Assembly: GCF_000526495.1 (NCBI RefSeq)
Contig: NZ_JAGE01000002.1
Location: forward strand, 248,001-312,000
From: Ruminiclostridium josui JCM 17888
GTDB lineage: Bacteria > Bacillota > Clostridia > Acetivibrionales > DSM-1351
Direction: 5' to 3'
DNA length: 64,000 bases
A program made the position numbers and the translations under genes. A model generated the notes under the pieces. It was not told the origin of the DNA and searched no databases. It saw only the letters and a program-made list of their open reading frames with translations. Position 1 is the stretch's first letter; every line of letters starts with the position of its first letter. Shown here piece after piece: positions 23,443 to 31,578 of the stretch.

Positions 23443-24801
23443 ATGTTAGGTCCTTTTGAAGTACTAGAAACCATAGAAATGATTCAAAAAGAAAATCTTG
23501 ATATAAGAACAATTACCATGGGAATTTCATTAAGGGATTGTTGTCATTCCGATATAGATATTTCATGTAAGAAGATTTACGATAAGATAACCAAATATGC
23601 TGAAAAGCTTGTTGTTACCGGAGAAAATATAGAAAGGGAGTATGGTATCCCCATAATAAATAAAAGAATATCAGTTACTCCCATTGCTCTTGTAGCTGAA
23701 AGCTGTGAAAGTGACGAGTATGTGAAGTTTGCGGAAGCGCTGGACAAGGCTGCTCAAACTGTGGGTGTAAATTTTATAGGAGGATTTTCATCTCTTGTTC
23801 ATAAGGGTTATACAGTAGGTGATAAGAGACTTATTCAATCTATTCCTGAAGCCTTAAGCCGAACAAAACTCGTTTGCTCATCTGTAAATGTTGCTTCTAC
23901 AAAAGCTGGTATAAATATGGATGCCGTGGCTGAAATGGGCAGGGTTATAAAGAAATGTGCTGAATTGACCGCAGATAACGGAGCACTTGCATGTGCAAAG
24001 CTTGTTGTTTTTGCAAATGCTGTAGAAGACAATCCGTTTATGGCCGGTGCTTTTCATGGTATCGGAGAACCCGAATGTGTTATAAATGTTGGTGTAAGTG
24101 GACCCGGCGTTGTAAAATGTGCTTTGGAAAAGGTTAAGGGTGCGGATTTTGGAACTGTTTCTGAAACTATAAAGAAGACTGCTTTTAAGATAACAAGGAT
24201 GGGACAGCTGGTAGCTCAGGAGGCATCCAGAAGGTTAAATGTTCCTTTTGGTATTGTTGATTTATCTTTGGCACCTACTCCTGCAATTGGAGACAGTGTT
24301 GCGTATATTCTTGAAGAAATGGGCCTTGAGAAGTGTGGAACTCATGGAACTACTGCGGCTCTAGCTCTTTTAAATGATGCAGTTAAAAAGGGAGGAGTAA
24401 TGGCTTCTTCCTACGTTGGAGGTCTTAGCGGTGCTTTTATCCCTGTAAGTGAAGATGCTGGAATGATTAATGCAGCTCTTTCAGGGGCATTAACTCTGGA
24501 AAAGCTTGAAGCAATGACTTGTGTATGTTCAGTAGGACTTGACATGATTGTTGTTCCCGGTGATACTAGTGCCGAAACCATTTCTGCAATAATTGCAGAC
24601 GAAGCTGCAATCGGTGTGGTGAATACAAAAACCACTGCTGTCAGAATAATTCCTGCTCCGGGTAAGAAGGTTGGAGATAAGGTTGAGTTTGGAGGGCTGC
24701 TGGGCTCAGGTCCTGTTATGAAAGTAAATCCTTTCAGTAGTAGTGAGTTTATTAATAGAGGCGGAAGGATTCCGGCTCCAATGCACAGCCTGAAAAACTA
24801 A
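23443..24801 (+). CDS. PFL family protein, DUF711 / UPF0210
   Basis: 452 residues matching the DUF711 family, whose fold is related to pyruvate formate-lyase/glycyl radical enzymes but lacks the glycyl radical site. Signatures: [16 protein letters not shown]-like start (here [21 protein letters not shown]), [32 protein letters not shown]-like ([17 protein letters not shown]) and the C-terminal [20 protein letters not shown]. Function is not established. It is paired with the ACT gene, which may regulate it (inference). Confidence 0.85.
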   Translation: MLGPFEVLETIEMIQKENLDIRTITMGISLRDCCHSDIDISCKKIYDKITKYAEKLVVTGENIEREYGIPIINKRISVTPIALVAESCESDEYVKFAEALDKAAQTVGVNFIGGFSSLVHKGYTVGDKRLIQSIPEALSRTKLVCSSVNVASTKAGINMDAVAEMGRVIKKCAELTADNGALACAKLVVFANAVEDNPFMAGAFHGIGEPECVINVGVSGPGVVKCALEKVKGADFGTVSETIKKTAFKITRMGQLVAQEASRRLNVPFGIVDLSLAPTPAIGDSVAYILEEMGLEKCGTHGTTAALALLNDAVKKGGVMASSYVGGLSGAFIPVSEDAGMINAALSGALTLEKLEAMTCVCSVGLDMIVVPGDTSAETISAIIADEAAIGVVNTKTTAVRIIPAPGKKVGDKVEFGGLLGSGPVMKVNPFSSSEFINRGGRIPAPMHSLKN

Positions 24802-24824
24802 ATTAATAAAATTGAATTTTATAT

Positions 24825-24865
24825 AGGGTGGCAAATTACCGGGAAAACAGGTTTTTTACCACCCT
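24825..24865 (+). promoter_or_regulatory. Hairpin in the leader of the nitrilase-family gene
   Basis: AGGGTGG (24825-24831) pairs with CCACCCT (24859-24865) and inner AAA/TTT pairs extend it. No T-run follows, so its function is open: mRNA structure or weak terminator after the DUF711 gene. Confidence 0.45.
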
Positions 24866-24902
24866 TAAAATATGTATGAATCATATTACTAGGAGGTGTC
24901 AT

Positions 24903-25706
24903 ATGAAAACTAATATTAAACTTGGGTTATGTCAAATGACTGTTTCGGATAATAAGGATGATAACTTGAAAAAAGCAGCGTCCATGCTTGATGAATGTTG
25001 TAAACTTGGCGCAGATATAGCAATACTTCCTGAAATGTTTAATTGTCCCTATGACACAAAGATGTTTCCTTTATATACTGAAAATCTAGAAAATAGTAAA
25101 ACTCTATCAGTTATTTCAGATTCGGCTAAGTATAATAATATGTACATAGTGGCGGGCACTATTCCTGAGAGTTCCGATGGGTGTATATATAACACATCTG
25201 TTATGTTTGACAGAGAGGGTAACATAATTGCAATACATAGAAAAGTACATCTTTTTGATATAAATATTAAGGGTGGCATTGTATTTAGGGAATCGGATGT
25301 TTTAACAGCGGGAAAGTCGGTTACTGTTGCTGAAACTGAATTTGGACGTGTAGGCATTGGGATTTGTTTTGATATGCGTTTTACCGAGCTTTACTCAAAA
25401 ATGACTGAAGCAGGAGCAAAAATTATTATTACACCGGCTTCATTCAATATGACAACAGGCCCTGCACACTGGGATTTGCTTGTGAGGGCAAGAGCACTCG
25501 ATAATCAGGTTTTTCATGCAGCGGTTTCTTCTGCAAGGAATTCAAAGGCTGATTATGTGTCTTATGGAAATTCCATGGTATGTGATCCTTGGGGGAGTAT
25601 TATTTCAAGGGCGGATGAAAAAGAGGGAATAATGATTGCTGATATTGACCTTAAGATGGTAAATAGTGTACGCAGTCAAATTCCGGTTAATAAGATTATA
25701 GATTAG
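24903..25706 (+). CDS. Carbon-nitrogen hydrolase (nitrilase superfamily, omega-amidase/Nit2-like)
   Basis: 267-residue amidase with the Glu-Lys-Cys triad: E in ILPEMFNCPYDTK, K in IHRKVHLFDI and C in GIGICFDMRFTELY. The layout is that of omega-amidase (alpha-ketoglutaramate or 2-oxosuccinamate hydrolysis) and similar Nit-branch enzymes. ATG 24903 follows AGGAGGTG (24891-24898); the frame is open further upstream but through the hairpin and without an SD. It may be read through from the ACT-DUF711 operon. Confidence 0.87.
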   Translation: MKTNIKLGLCQMTVSDNKDDNLKKAASMLDECCKLGADIAILPEMFNCPYDTKMFPLYTENLENSKTLSVISDSAKYNNMYIVAGTIPESSDGCIYNTSVMFDREGNIIAIHRKVHLFDINIKGGIVFRESDVLTAGKSVTVAETEFGRVGIGICFDMRFTELYSKMTEAGAKIIITPASFNMTTGPAHWDLLVRARALDNQVFHAAVSSARNSKADYVSYGNSMVCDPWGSIISRADEKEGIMIADIDLKMVNSVRSQIPVNKIID

Positions 25707-25729
25707 AATAGGTGAAAGGTGAGCAGATT

Positions 25730-26122
25730 TTGAAAAATAATCTAAAATGGATAAAGGCCGCAGTCTGTATTTTTCCTTTTGTGCTGATTGTTTCAGTTTA
25801 TTTCCTAAAAAATCAGATAATCTATTTAGGAACACTTTTTCCTTCATGTCCAAGCTATACTTATCTCAACATATATTGTCCCGGATGCGGAAATACAAGA
25901 AGTGTTCAGCATTTACTAAAAGGTGATATTACAGAATCCATAAGGTTTAATCCAATACCATTACTGGGTATTATTCTGGCTATACTGGCATATATTGAGT
26001 TGATAACTTATGTATTCCACCGACATAAAAAGATATTTCCAAGAAATCGTATCTTCTGGTGGGTATTGGGTGCCATTTCTTCTGTATATTTCGTGGTAAG
26101 AAATTTTATACGGCCATTTTAA
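25730..26122 (+). CDS. DUF2752 family membrane protein
   Basis: About 130 residues, three membrane helices, with the family motif YLNIYCPGCGNTRSVQHLLKGD between helices 1 and 2. The CPGCG motif may bind metal or form a disulfide; function unknown. TTG 25730 is the probable start, since AAAGGTGAG lies six bases before it, while the upstream GTG 25712 has no SD. It is 23 bases after the amidase gene, likely the last gene of that operon, and ends at a strong bidirectional terminator. Confidence 0.8.
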   Translation: MKNNLKWIKAAVCIFPFVLIVSVYFLKNQIIYLGTLFPSCPSYTYLNIYCPGCGNTRSVQHLLKGDITESIRFNPIPLLGIILAILAYIELITYVFHRHKKIFPRNRIFWWVLGAISSVYFVVRNFIRPF

Positions 26123-26134
26123 ATCTGTAAATTT

Positions 26135-26190
26135 AAAGGGACTGTAGCAAAACAGTTAAGTATTTCTGTTTTGCTACAGTCCCTTTCTTT
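26135..26190. terminator. Bidirectional terminator with 21-bp perfect stem
   Basis: 26135-26155 (AAAGGGACTGTAGCAAAACA...) pairs without mismatch with 26166-26186 across a 10-base loop. It serves the DUF2752 gene on the plus strand and the LCP gene on the minus strand. Confidence 0.9.
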
Positions 26191-27328
26191 AAGGTCTATC
26201 TTTACCGTTACTTTTTGACTCAGTATTACTGTTTGATGGATTATCCAATAGTAATGAGCGATAATTGTATTTTTTATCAGGGTCAGGCAAAAACTTGCCT
26301 GTTTTTGTTTTAAAGTACTTGTCAATTATCTCCTGAGTATCATATTGCTCTCTTGTTTTGGTATCTTCAACTTTTTGGTTGTAAATGAAATAGTAGATTT
26401 CATTTATGGTTCTATCTAATCCACATAGTTTAAAAGTGTTCATTTCCTGTTTGTTGGCTTTTGTAAGTCCGCTGGCTAAGTTAAGTGTGTCCGAAAGAGT
26501 AATGTTAGTAATTACATTGCTGAAAGCATAATTTATGACAGGAACCAGCTTAGGCATATTTAAAAGAGTTACTTTCTGTTTAATAAGTTCATTAACGAAT
26601 TTTATCTGCATTTCCGTTCTTTTGAGGTCTGAACCGTCGTAATATTTCCGAAGGTCTTCAGATGCTTTTCTGAGACTGTATGGGGGTTTCCTGAATCTCA
26701 GCAATTGTTCTGCTTTGTCACCATCAAGGAGTTGATATCCTTTTTTTAGGTTAATATTCAGGCCTTGAGACGGGTCTACATATCTTAAATCGGCAGGTAC
26801 ATCAAAATAAACTCCGCCAAGCATGTCCACGATTTCCTTGATTGTATCTATTTCAAGGTAAACATAGTAATCAATTGGAATATTGGTAAGGTTGCTTATG
26901 GACTGTGTTGCATATTCGATAGCTTTACTTTTTTGTTGGCTTTTTGGTAAATCTGCATACTTATTTAAACCCATTGAAAAGACGTTGTTAATTTTTAAAG
27001 ATGATTTTCCGAATGGCTTTGTGTCCCTGGGTACTGTCAGTAGACTAATTTGATTAGTCACAGGCTCGTAATTACCAATTATAATGGTATCTGTGTGCAG
27101 GCCAGATGCTTCTTTAATAAGAACAAGAAAATTTAGAGGATCACTGATATTTTTGTATGTATCAGTTACATCTATAGTTTTTTTAGAATCTCCGGAAGGT
27201 AAGACTGCATCATTGTTTGGTTTAGGGGGAGGCGATGTACGAATATTTACTAATAATGCAGAACCTATTATAAATAAAATAATTCCACTGAAAAGGCATG
27301 CTAAAAAAGATAACTTTGCAGATTTCAT
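26189..27328 (-). CDS. LytR-CpsA-Psr (LCP) family cell-wall glycopolymer ligase
   Basis: 379 residues with a short cytoplasmic end, one membrane helix (about 8-28) and the extracellular LCP domain. Conserved parts: TDTIIIGNYEPVTNQISLLTVPRDTKPF (with the active-site Arg), NVFSMGL, the IDYYVYLEIDTIKEIVDMLGGVYFDVP stretch and LLDGDKAEQLLRFRKPPYS. LCP enzymes attach teichoic acid-like or capsule polymers to peptidoglycan. AGGAGTG lies upstream of the ATG. The C-terminal tail is Lys/Asn-rich. Confidence 0.9.
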   Translation of the reverse strand: MKSAKLSFLACLFSGIILFIIGSALLVNIRTSPPPKPNNDAVLPSGDSKKTIDVTDTYKNISDPLNFLVLIKEASGLHTDTIIIGNYEPVTNQISLLTVPRDTKPFGKSSLKINNVFSMGLNKYADLPKSQQKSKAIEYATQSISNLTNIPIDYYVYLEIDTIKEIVDMLGGVYFDVPADLRYVDPSQGLNINLKKGYQLLDGDKAEQLLRFRKPPYSLRKASEDLRKYYDGSDLKRTEMQIKFVNELIKQKVTLLNMPKLVPVINYAFSNVITNITLSDTLNLASGLTKANKQEMNTFKLCGLDRTINEIYYFIYNQKVEDTKTREQYDTQEIIDKYFKTKTGKFLPDPDKKYNYRSLLLDNPSNSNTESKSNGKDRP

Positions 27329-27438
27329 TTGTCACACTCCTAAACTTTTTTGTTCGGTAAATTAAATATATATTAGTTCAGCAAATTTTGTAAGCAATTA
27401 TTTCAAATTTGTAACCTTCATAAAATCTACACATCTTA

Positions 27439-27467
27439 TTGATAGTATTTAGCTGTAGCTTCAAAAT
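27439..27467 (+). promoter_or_regulatory. Possible sigma-A promoter of the DUF2318 gene
   Basis: TTGATA (27439-27444), 17 bases, CAAAAT (27462-27467), about 30 bases before the start codon. Confidence 0.5.
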
Positions 27468-27496
27468 TAATACAATTAAATACAAGGAGGTTCAAA

Positions 27497-27979
27497 TTGA
27501 AAAAATCACGTAAGTTAAACTTTACCATAATTGCAGCAATAATAGTAGTATTAACAGGAATTTTTATATTTAAATTTGCAATAAATGATTCGAAAAATAG
27601 TGTAGAGTTGGCAGATATTGTAATATCTAAGAGTCAGATTACAGATAAAGTAACATTTTATCCTGTAAAAGTAGGAAAAACCAATATGGAAGTCCTTGCA
27701 GTGAAAGCAAGTGATGGTACTATAAGGACAGCATTTAATACATGTCAGGTGTGCAATGGCTCACCAAGAGCTTATTATAAACAGGAAGGGGACACAATTG
27801 TGTGTCAGAACTGTGGAAACAGATTTTCCTTGGATATGATAGAGCAGCAAAGAGGAGGATGTAATCCAATTCCTATTTATAGGGAAAACAGAAATGAAGA
27901 TGCTGAAAATATCATCATATCAAAAGAGCTTATTGAAAATAATAAGGGACTGTTTACTGCTAATTGGAAAACCAAGTAA
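27497..27979 (+). CDS. DUF2318 domain protein, membrane-anchored, predicted metal binding
   Basis: 160 residues with an N-terminal membrane anchor (about 10-27) and the DUF2318 domain: RTAFNTCQVCNGSPRAYYKQEG followed by IVCQNCGNRFSLDMIEQQRGGCNPIPI, giving two CxxC pairs plus a later Cys. Such domains occur with Fe2+/metal transport and periplasmic heme or Fe-S systems; the exact role is unknown. TTG 27497 is the start, with AAGGAGG upstream. The copper-chaperone-like gene lies downstream, which suggests metal handling. Confidence 0.85.
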   Translation: MKKSRKLNFTIIAAIIVVLTGIFIFKFAINDSKNSVELADIVISKSQITDKVTFYPVKVGKTNMEVLAVKASDGTIRTAFNTCQVCNGSPRAYYKQEGDTIVCQNCGNRFSLDMIEQQRGGCNPIPIYRENRNEDAENIIISKELIENNKGLFTANWKTK

Positions 27980-27992
27980 AATTAGTTATAAA

Positions 27993-28049
27993 TCAACTTT
28001 TGCAGCTTGCATAAAACCAAGGATTGGTATATACTTGCGAAAGTTGAAT
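27993..28049 (+). promoter_or_regulatory. Hairpin between DUF2318 gene and copZ-like gene
   Basis: CAACTTTTGCA near 27993 pairs with TGCGAAAGTTG ending near 28048, one G-T pair. No T-run follows; it may be a leader structure. Confidence 0.4.
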
Positions 28050-28111
28050 ACATAAAGATTTGAAACTAAAAAATAATAACATTGTGGAATCGTAAAAAGG
28101 GAGGGACTTTT

Positions 28112-28327
28112 ATGGCCAAAGAAATAACAGATATTGTTGTTGAAGGAATGAGCTGTAATCACTGTGTAAACAGTATTAAGAATGCTGTAGGCTCCTTAAA
28201 AGGAGTAGAAAAGGTTGACGTTGACCTGGCTACTAAGAAGGTAACAGTTGAGTTTGACCCTGAGATTGTTAAAGGAAACCAAATTAAAGAAGCAATTGAG
28301 GATCAGGGTTATGATGTTACCATGTAA
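28112..28327 (+). CDS. Heavy-metal-associated (CopZ-like) chaperone
   Basis: 71-residue HMA domain with the metal-binding loop GMSCNHC (MxCxxC) near residue 13, and the usual ferredoxin-like pattern SIKNAVGSLKGVEKVDVDLATKKVTVEFDP. Delivers Cu(I) or a similar soft metal to a P-type ATPase in known cases. ATG 28112 follows GGGAGGG. No copper ATPase or CsoR regulator is present in the window. Confidence 0.88.
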   Translation: MAKEITDIVVEGMSCNHCVNSIKNAVGSLKGVEKVDVDLATKKVTVEFDPEIVKGNQIKEAIEDQGYDVTM

Positions 28328-28352
28328 CATCATAATTTCGTGTAAAAAGTAA

Positions 28353-28386
28353 GCCTCGTTTCACTGTTTATATGTGTGGAACGGGG
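28353..28386 (+). terminator. Hairpin after the copZ-like gene
   Basis: CCTCGTTTCAC pairs with GTGGAACGGGG with two G-T wobbles; the tail TATATTTATATA is only partly T-rich. Confidence 0.5.
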
Positions 28387-28425
28387 TATATTTATATATA
28401 ATAAATATTGATGGAGGATTTTGGA

Positions 28426-29130
28426 TTGACGGATTTTGCAAAAAAAATACTGGTTGTTGATGATGAAGCAAAAATATCAGATGTTGTAAAATCATATCTT
28501 GAACATGCTGGTTACAAGGTATTTACAGCAGTAAACGGTAAAGAAGCTATGGAGGGTTACAATGATTTTAATCCTGATTTAATAATACTTGATTTGATGC
28601 TGCCTGATATTTCAGGGGAAGAAATATGTAAAAGAATTAGAAAAAATTCTTCCGTTCCAATAATAATGTTAACGGCTAAAGTAGCTGATGATGAAGTAAT
28701 AACAGGCTTGGATATTGGTGCAGATGACTATGTTTTAAAACCATTTAGTCCAAGGCAGCTTCTTGCAAGAGTTGCAGCAGTGCTCAGAAGAACTGTGAGA
28801 GAACCTGTTGAAGACAACAGAAAAGTTATTTTTGACAATGGAGACCTTGCAATAGATACCTTTGTTCATGAAATAAGAAAAGCAGGCAATATAATAAATC
28901 TTACTCCTAATGAATACAGGATATTGGTTACTATGGCAAGATACCCTAAAAAAGCCTTTACTCGTGAAGAACTTATAAGTATGGCTCTTGGTGACGATTT
29001 TGAGGGTTTCGACAGAACCGTTGATACTCACATAAAAAATATTAGACAAAAAATAGAGGATGACCCCAAAACTCCAAAGTATCTGGTGACTGTTCACGGA
29101 GTAGGCTACAGATTTGCGGGAGAATTTTAA
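28426..29130 (+). CDS. Two-component response regulator, OmpR/PhoB family
   Basis: 234 residues: receiver domain with the acidic pocket VVDDE, phosphoacceptor D56 in ILDLMLPD, T in MLTAK and K in YVLKPF, then a winged-helix DNA-binding domain (about 130-232, ending TPKYLVTVHGVGYRFAGEF). TTG 28426 is taken as start because GGAGG lies eight bases before it. It is followed by a sensor kinase 28 bp downstream; the two form one system. The signal is not evident. Confidence 0.92.
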   Translation: MTDFAKKILVVDDEAKISDVVKSYLEHAGYKVFTAVNGKEAMEGYNDFNPDLIILDLMLPDISGEEICKRIRKNSSVPIIMLTAKVADDEVITGLDIGADDYVLKPFSPRQLLARVAAVLRRTVREPVEDNRKVIFDNGDLAIDTFVHEIRKAGNIINLTPNEYRILVTMARYPKKAFTREELISMALGDDFEGFDRTVDTHIKNIRQKIEDDPKTPKYLVTVHGVGYRFAGEF

Positions 29131-29158
29131 TTAATTTGAATAAATTGAGGTAGCGGAC

Positions 29159-30547
29159 ATGAATTCCAGTTTAAGAACAAAGCTTTCAATTTCATATGTT
29201 GCCATTGCTCTTATTTGTATCATGCTTATAAGTGTTTTTACAACCCTTTTTATATATAAGCACTTTGAAGAATATGTAAAACAAAATACTGAGCAAAAAA
29301 ACCGAGAAATCGTTACTACCCTTTCTGGTCAATACTTGGGAAACGGTAAATGGAATACAAAAGTAATTGAATCAATTGGCATAAGTTCTATGGAGAATGG
29401 AATTATTCTAATAGTCAAAGATATTAATGGTAATGTTATATGGGATGCAAAAGCTCATAACAATGGTATGTGTCAAAGAATAATAGAGCATATGTCAAAG
29501 AATGCAAGCAGGATGCCTGGCGGTGGTAAGTCAGGCTATACAGAGGTTCCATATTCTATAAACCATAACCTTAACAAGGTAGGAACTGTAGAGATAGGAA
29601 CCTATGGAGATAATTATCTTAATGAACGCGATATTGCATTTATAAATGATTTATACAATTTACTTTGGGCTGTAGGGATTTTTTCTTTAATTCTTTCCTT
29701 GTTATTCGGAAATGTTATGTCAAAAAGACTGGTTTCACCCATAGCAAGGGCCATAGATACAGCAAAAGCCATATCAAGAGGCTTTTATTCAGACAGAATT
29801 ACAGATAAGTCAAATACCCGAGAAATCAATCAGCTTACTGTTACCATAAATGAGCTCGCAGAAAACATGCAAAAGCAGGAAATATTAAGAAAAAGGCTTA
29901 CGGGAGATGTAGCACATGAACTCAGAACTCCCCTGGCAACTCTTCAGAGTCATTTGGAAGCTATGATAGACGGAATATGGCCAGCTGATTCGGAAAGACT
30001 AAAAAGCTGTCATGAAGAGATTGTAAGGATTAGCAAAATGGTAGGTGACCTTGAAAAGCTAGCAAGATATGAAAGTGAAAATCTTGTATTGAATATGGAT
30101 ACATTTGATATTACTGAGCTGGCAAAAAGACAAATTCACAATTTTGAAAGGGAATTTTTAAGTAAAGGTCTTGAATTAAAACTTACAGGTACAGATTGTA
30201 TTGTGTATGCTGATAAAGATAAAATAAGTCAGGTATTTGTGAATTTACTCTCAAATGCTTTAAAATACACTCCTGAAGGTGGAGAGGTGGTAATAAATAT
30301 ACAGGATAATGTAGCAAATACGGAAATAACTGTGACGGATAATGGACCGGGTATACCTCATGAAGATTTGCCTTATATTTTTGAGAGGTTCTATAGGGCT
30401 GATAAGTCACGAAATAAGCTGACAGGCGGTTCCGGAATAGGTCTTACTATTTGCCAATCCATTGTTGCTGCTCACGGAGGAAGTATTTATGTACAGAGTA
30501 CTTATGGTAAAGGTACGAAATTTACATTTACCATTCCTAAAATATAA
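29159..30547 (+). CDS. Sensor histidine kinase
   Basis: 462 residues: membrane helices at about 8-30 and 165-187 flanking an extracellular sensor domain, a HAMP linker (SKRLVSPIARAIDTAKAISRGFYSD), the HisKA domain with phosphorylated H253 in DVAHELRTPLA, and the HATPase_c domain with N-box VFVNLLSNALKYTPEGG, DNGPGIP, FERFYRAD and GGSGIGLTI. Works with the preceding response regulator. The sensor domain shows no feature that names the stimulus. Confidence 0.92.
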   Translation: MNSSLRTKLSISYVAIALICIMLISVFTTLFIYKHFEEYVKQNTEQKNREIVTTLSGQYLGNGKWNTKVIESIGISSMENGIILIVKDINGNVIWDAKAHNNGMCQRIIEHMSKNASRMPGGGKSGYTEVPYSINHNLNKVGTVEIGTYGDNYLNERDIAFINDLYNLLWAVGIFSLILSLLFGNVMSKRLVSPIARAIDTAKAISRGFYSDRITDKSNTREINQLTVTINELAENMQKQEILRKRLTGDVAHELRTPLATLQSHLEAMIDGIWPADSERLKSCHEEIVRISKMVGDLEKLARYESENLVLNMDTFDITELAKRQIHNFEREFLSKGLELKLTGTDCIVYADKDKISQVFVNLLSNALKYTPEGGEVVINIQDNVANTEITVTDNGPGIPHEDLPYIFERFYRADKSRNKLTGGSGIGLTICQSIVAAHGGSIYVQSTYGKGTKFTFTIPKI

Positions 30548-30550
30548 AAT

Positions 30551-30599
30551 CCCTTCTATTTTGAACATTATAATGATAGAATATGAGGGTATCTTTTGT
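30551..30599 (+). terminator. Weak terminator-like hairpin after the kinase gene
   Basis: TTCTAT (30554-30559) pairs with ATAGAA (30576-30581) and outer CCC with GGG (about 30586-30588); ATCTTTTG follows. Confidence 0.4.
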
Positions 30600-30674
30600 A
30601 TACATTAATATTCAAATTAAAAACTTTACATAACAGTTGTCTGAAAGGATTGATTTAAAATTAGCAGCTTACAT

Positions 30675-31547
30675 ATGAAATCATTTATGCCAAAGCTAGC
30701 ACTTTTTTGTGCTGCTTTTATTTGGGGTAGTTCATTTTTTATAATGAAGGATACTGTTGACATATTTCCACCGCATATTCTTTTGGGATTCCGTTTTACC
30801 ATAGCTTGTATTATGCTTGGTGTGATATTTTACAAAAGGCTTAAAAATATAACTTTTGAATACCTATGGAAAGGCGGAGTTATTGGGCTTTTTTTGTTTT
30901 TGGGATATAGTACTCAAACTATTGGTATAACAAATACTACACCTGGAAAAAACGCATTTTTAACGGCAATTTATTGTGTAATCGTACCGTTCTTATTCTG
31001 GCTTGTTGATAAGTCAAAACCGGACATATACAACTACTCAGCAGCAGTTATTTGTATTACGGGGATAGGCTTGGTTTCTCTTACTGGAAGCTTTACCGTA
31101 GGAATTGGCGACGCTTTTACTTTACTGGGCGGTTTTATATATGCTGCTCACCTTGTGGCTGTTGCAAAATTGGGGAAAGGAAAGGACCCAATAATACTTA
31201 CTATAGTCCAATTCGGGTTTGCTGCTGTTTTTTCTTGGATAATTGGTCTTACTGTAGAGTATATCCCTAAAGAAGTGAGTATTCAAAATGTTGCAGGAAT
31301 TCTGTATTTGGCTGTTTTTGCCACGGCAGTAGCCCTGCTATTCCAGAATATAGGACAAAAGTACACACATCCTTCTGCTGCTGCAATCATATTGAGCCTT
31401 GAATCAGTATTCGGTGTTATGTTTTCTATTATTTTTTATGGTGAGAAGTTGACAGTCAGACTTGCCTGGGGCTTTTTACTTATATTTATTGCAGTTATAA
31501 TTTCTGAAACAAAGCTGTCTTTTATTAAGAAGTCAAAAACAGGCTGA
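30675..31547 (+). CDS. EamA family (DMT superfamily) transporter
   Basis: 290 residues with ten hydrophobic helices arranged as two EamA repeats; LALFCAAFIWGSSFFIMKDTVD begins the first and the second half contains GDAFTLLGGFIYAAHLVAVAK. Members export amino acids or other metabolites; substrate unknown. ATG 30675 has no clear SD nearby (AAAGGA lies 25 bases upstream), so expression may be low or the start imprecise. The stop codon is in a bidirectional terminator hairpin. Confidence 0.85.
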   Translation: MKSFMPKLALFCAAFIWGSSFFIMKDTVDIFPPHILLGFRFTIACIMLGVIFYKRLKNITFEYLWKGGVIGLFLFLGYSTQTIGITNTTPGKNAFLTAIYCVIVPFLFWLVDKSKPDIYNYSAAVICITGIGLVSLTGSFTVGIGDAFTLLGGFIYAAHLVAVAKLGKGKDPIILTIVQFGFAAVFSWIIGLTVEYIPKEVSIQNVAGILYLAVFATAVALLFQNIGQKYTHPSAAAIILSLESVFGVMFSIIFYGEKLTVRLAWGFLLIFIAVIISETKLSFIKKSKTG

Positions 31548-31578
31548 AAATCAGTGATTTCAGCCTGTTAATAAATTT
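31538..31578. terminator. Bidirectional terminator between EamA and transglutaminase genes
   Basis: AACAGGCTGAAA (31538-31549) / TTTCAGCCTGTT (31558-31569), perfect 12-bp stem, 8-base loop, overlapping the EamA stop codon; AT-rich tails with T runs in both directions. Confidence 0.8.

Noticed and set aside
24825-24865. AGGGTGG...ACC...CCACCCT in front of the nitrilase-family gene resembles the T-box core
   Set aside because: The preceding gene ends at 24801, leaving no room for the specifier stem and antiterminator of a T-box; the bases after AGGGTGG do not follow the ACCGCG pattern, and no T-run terminator follows.
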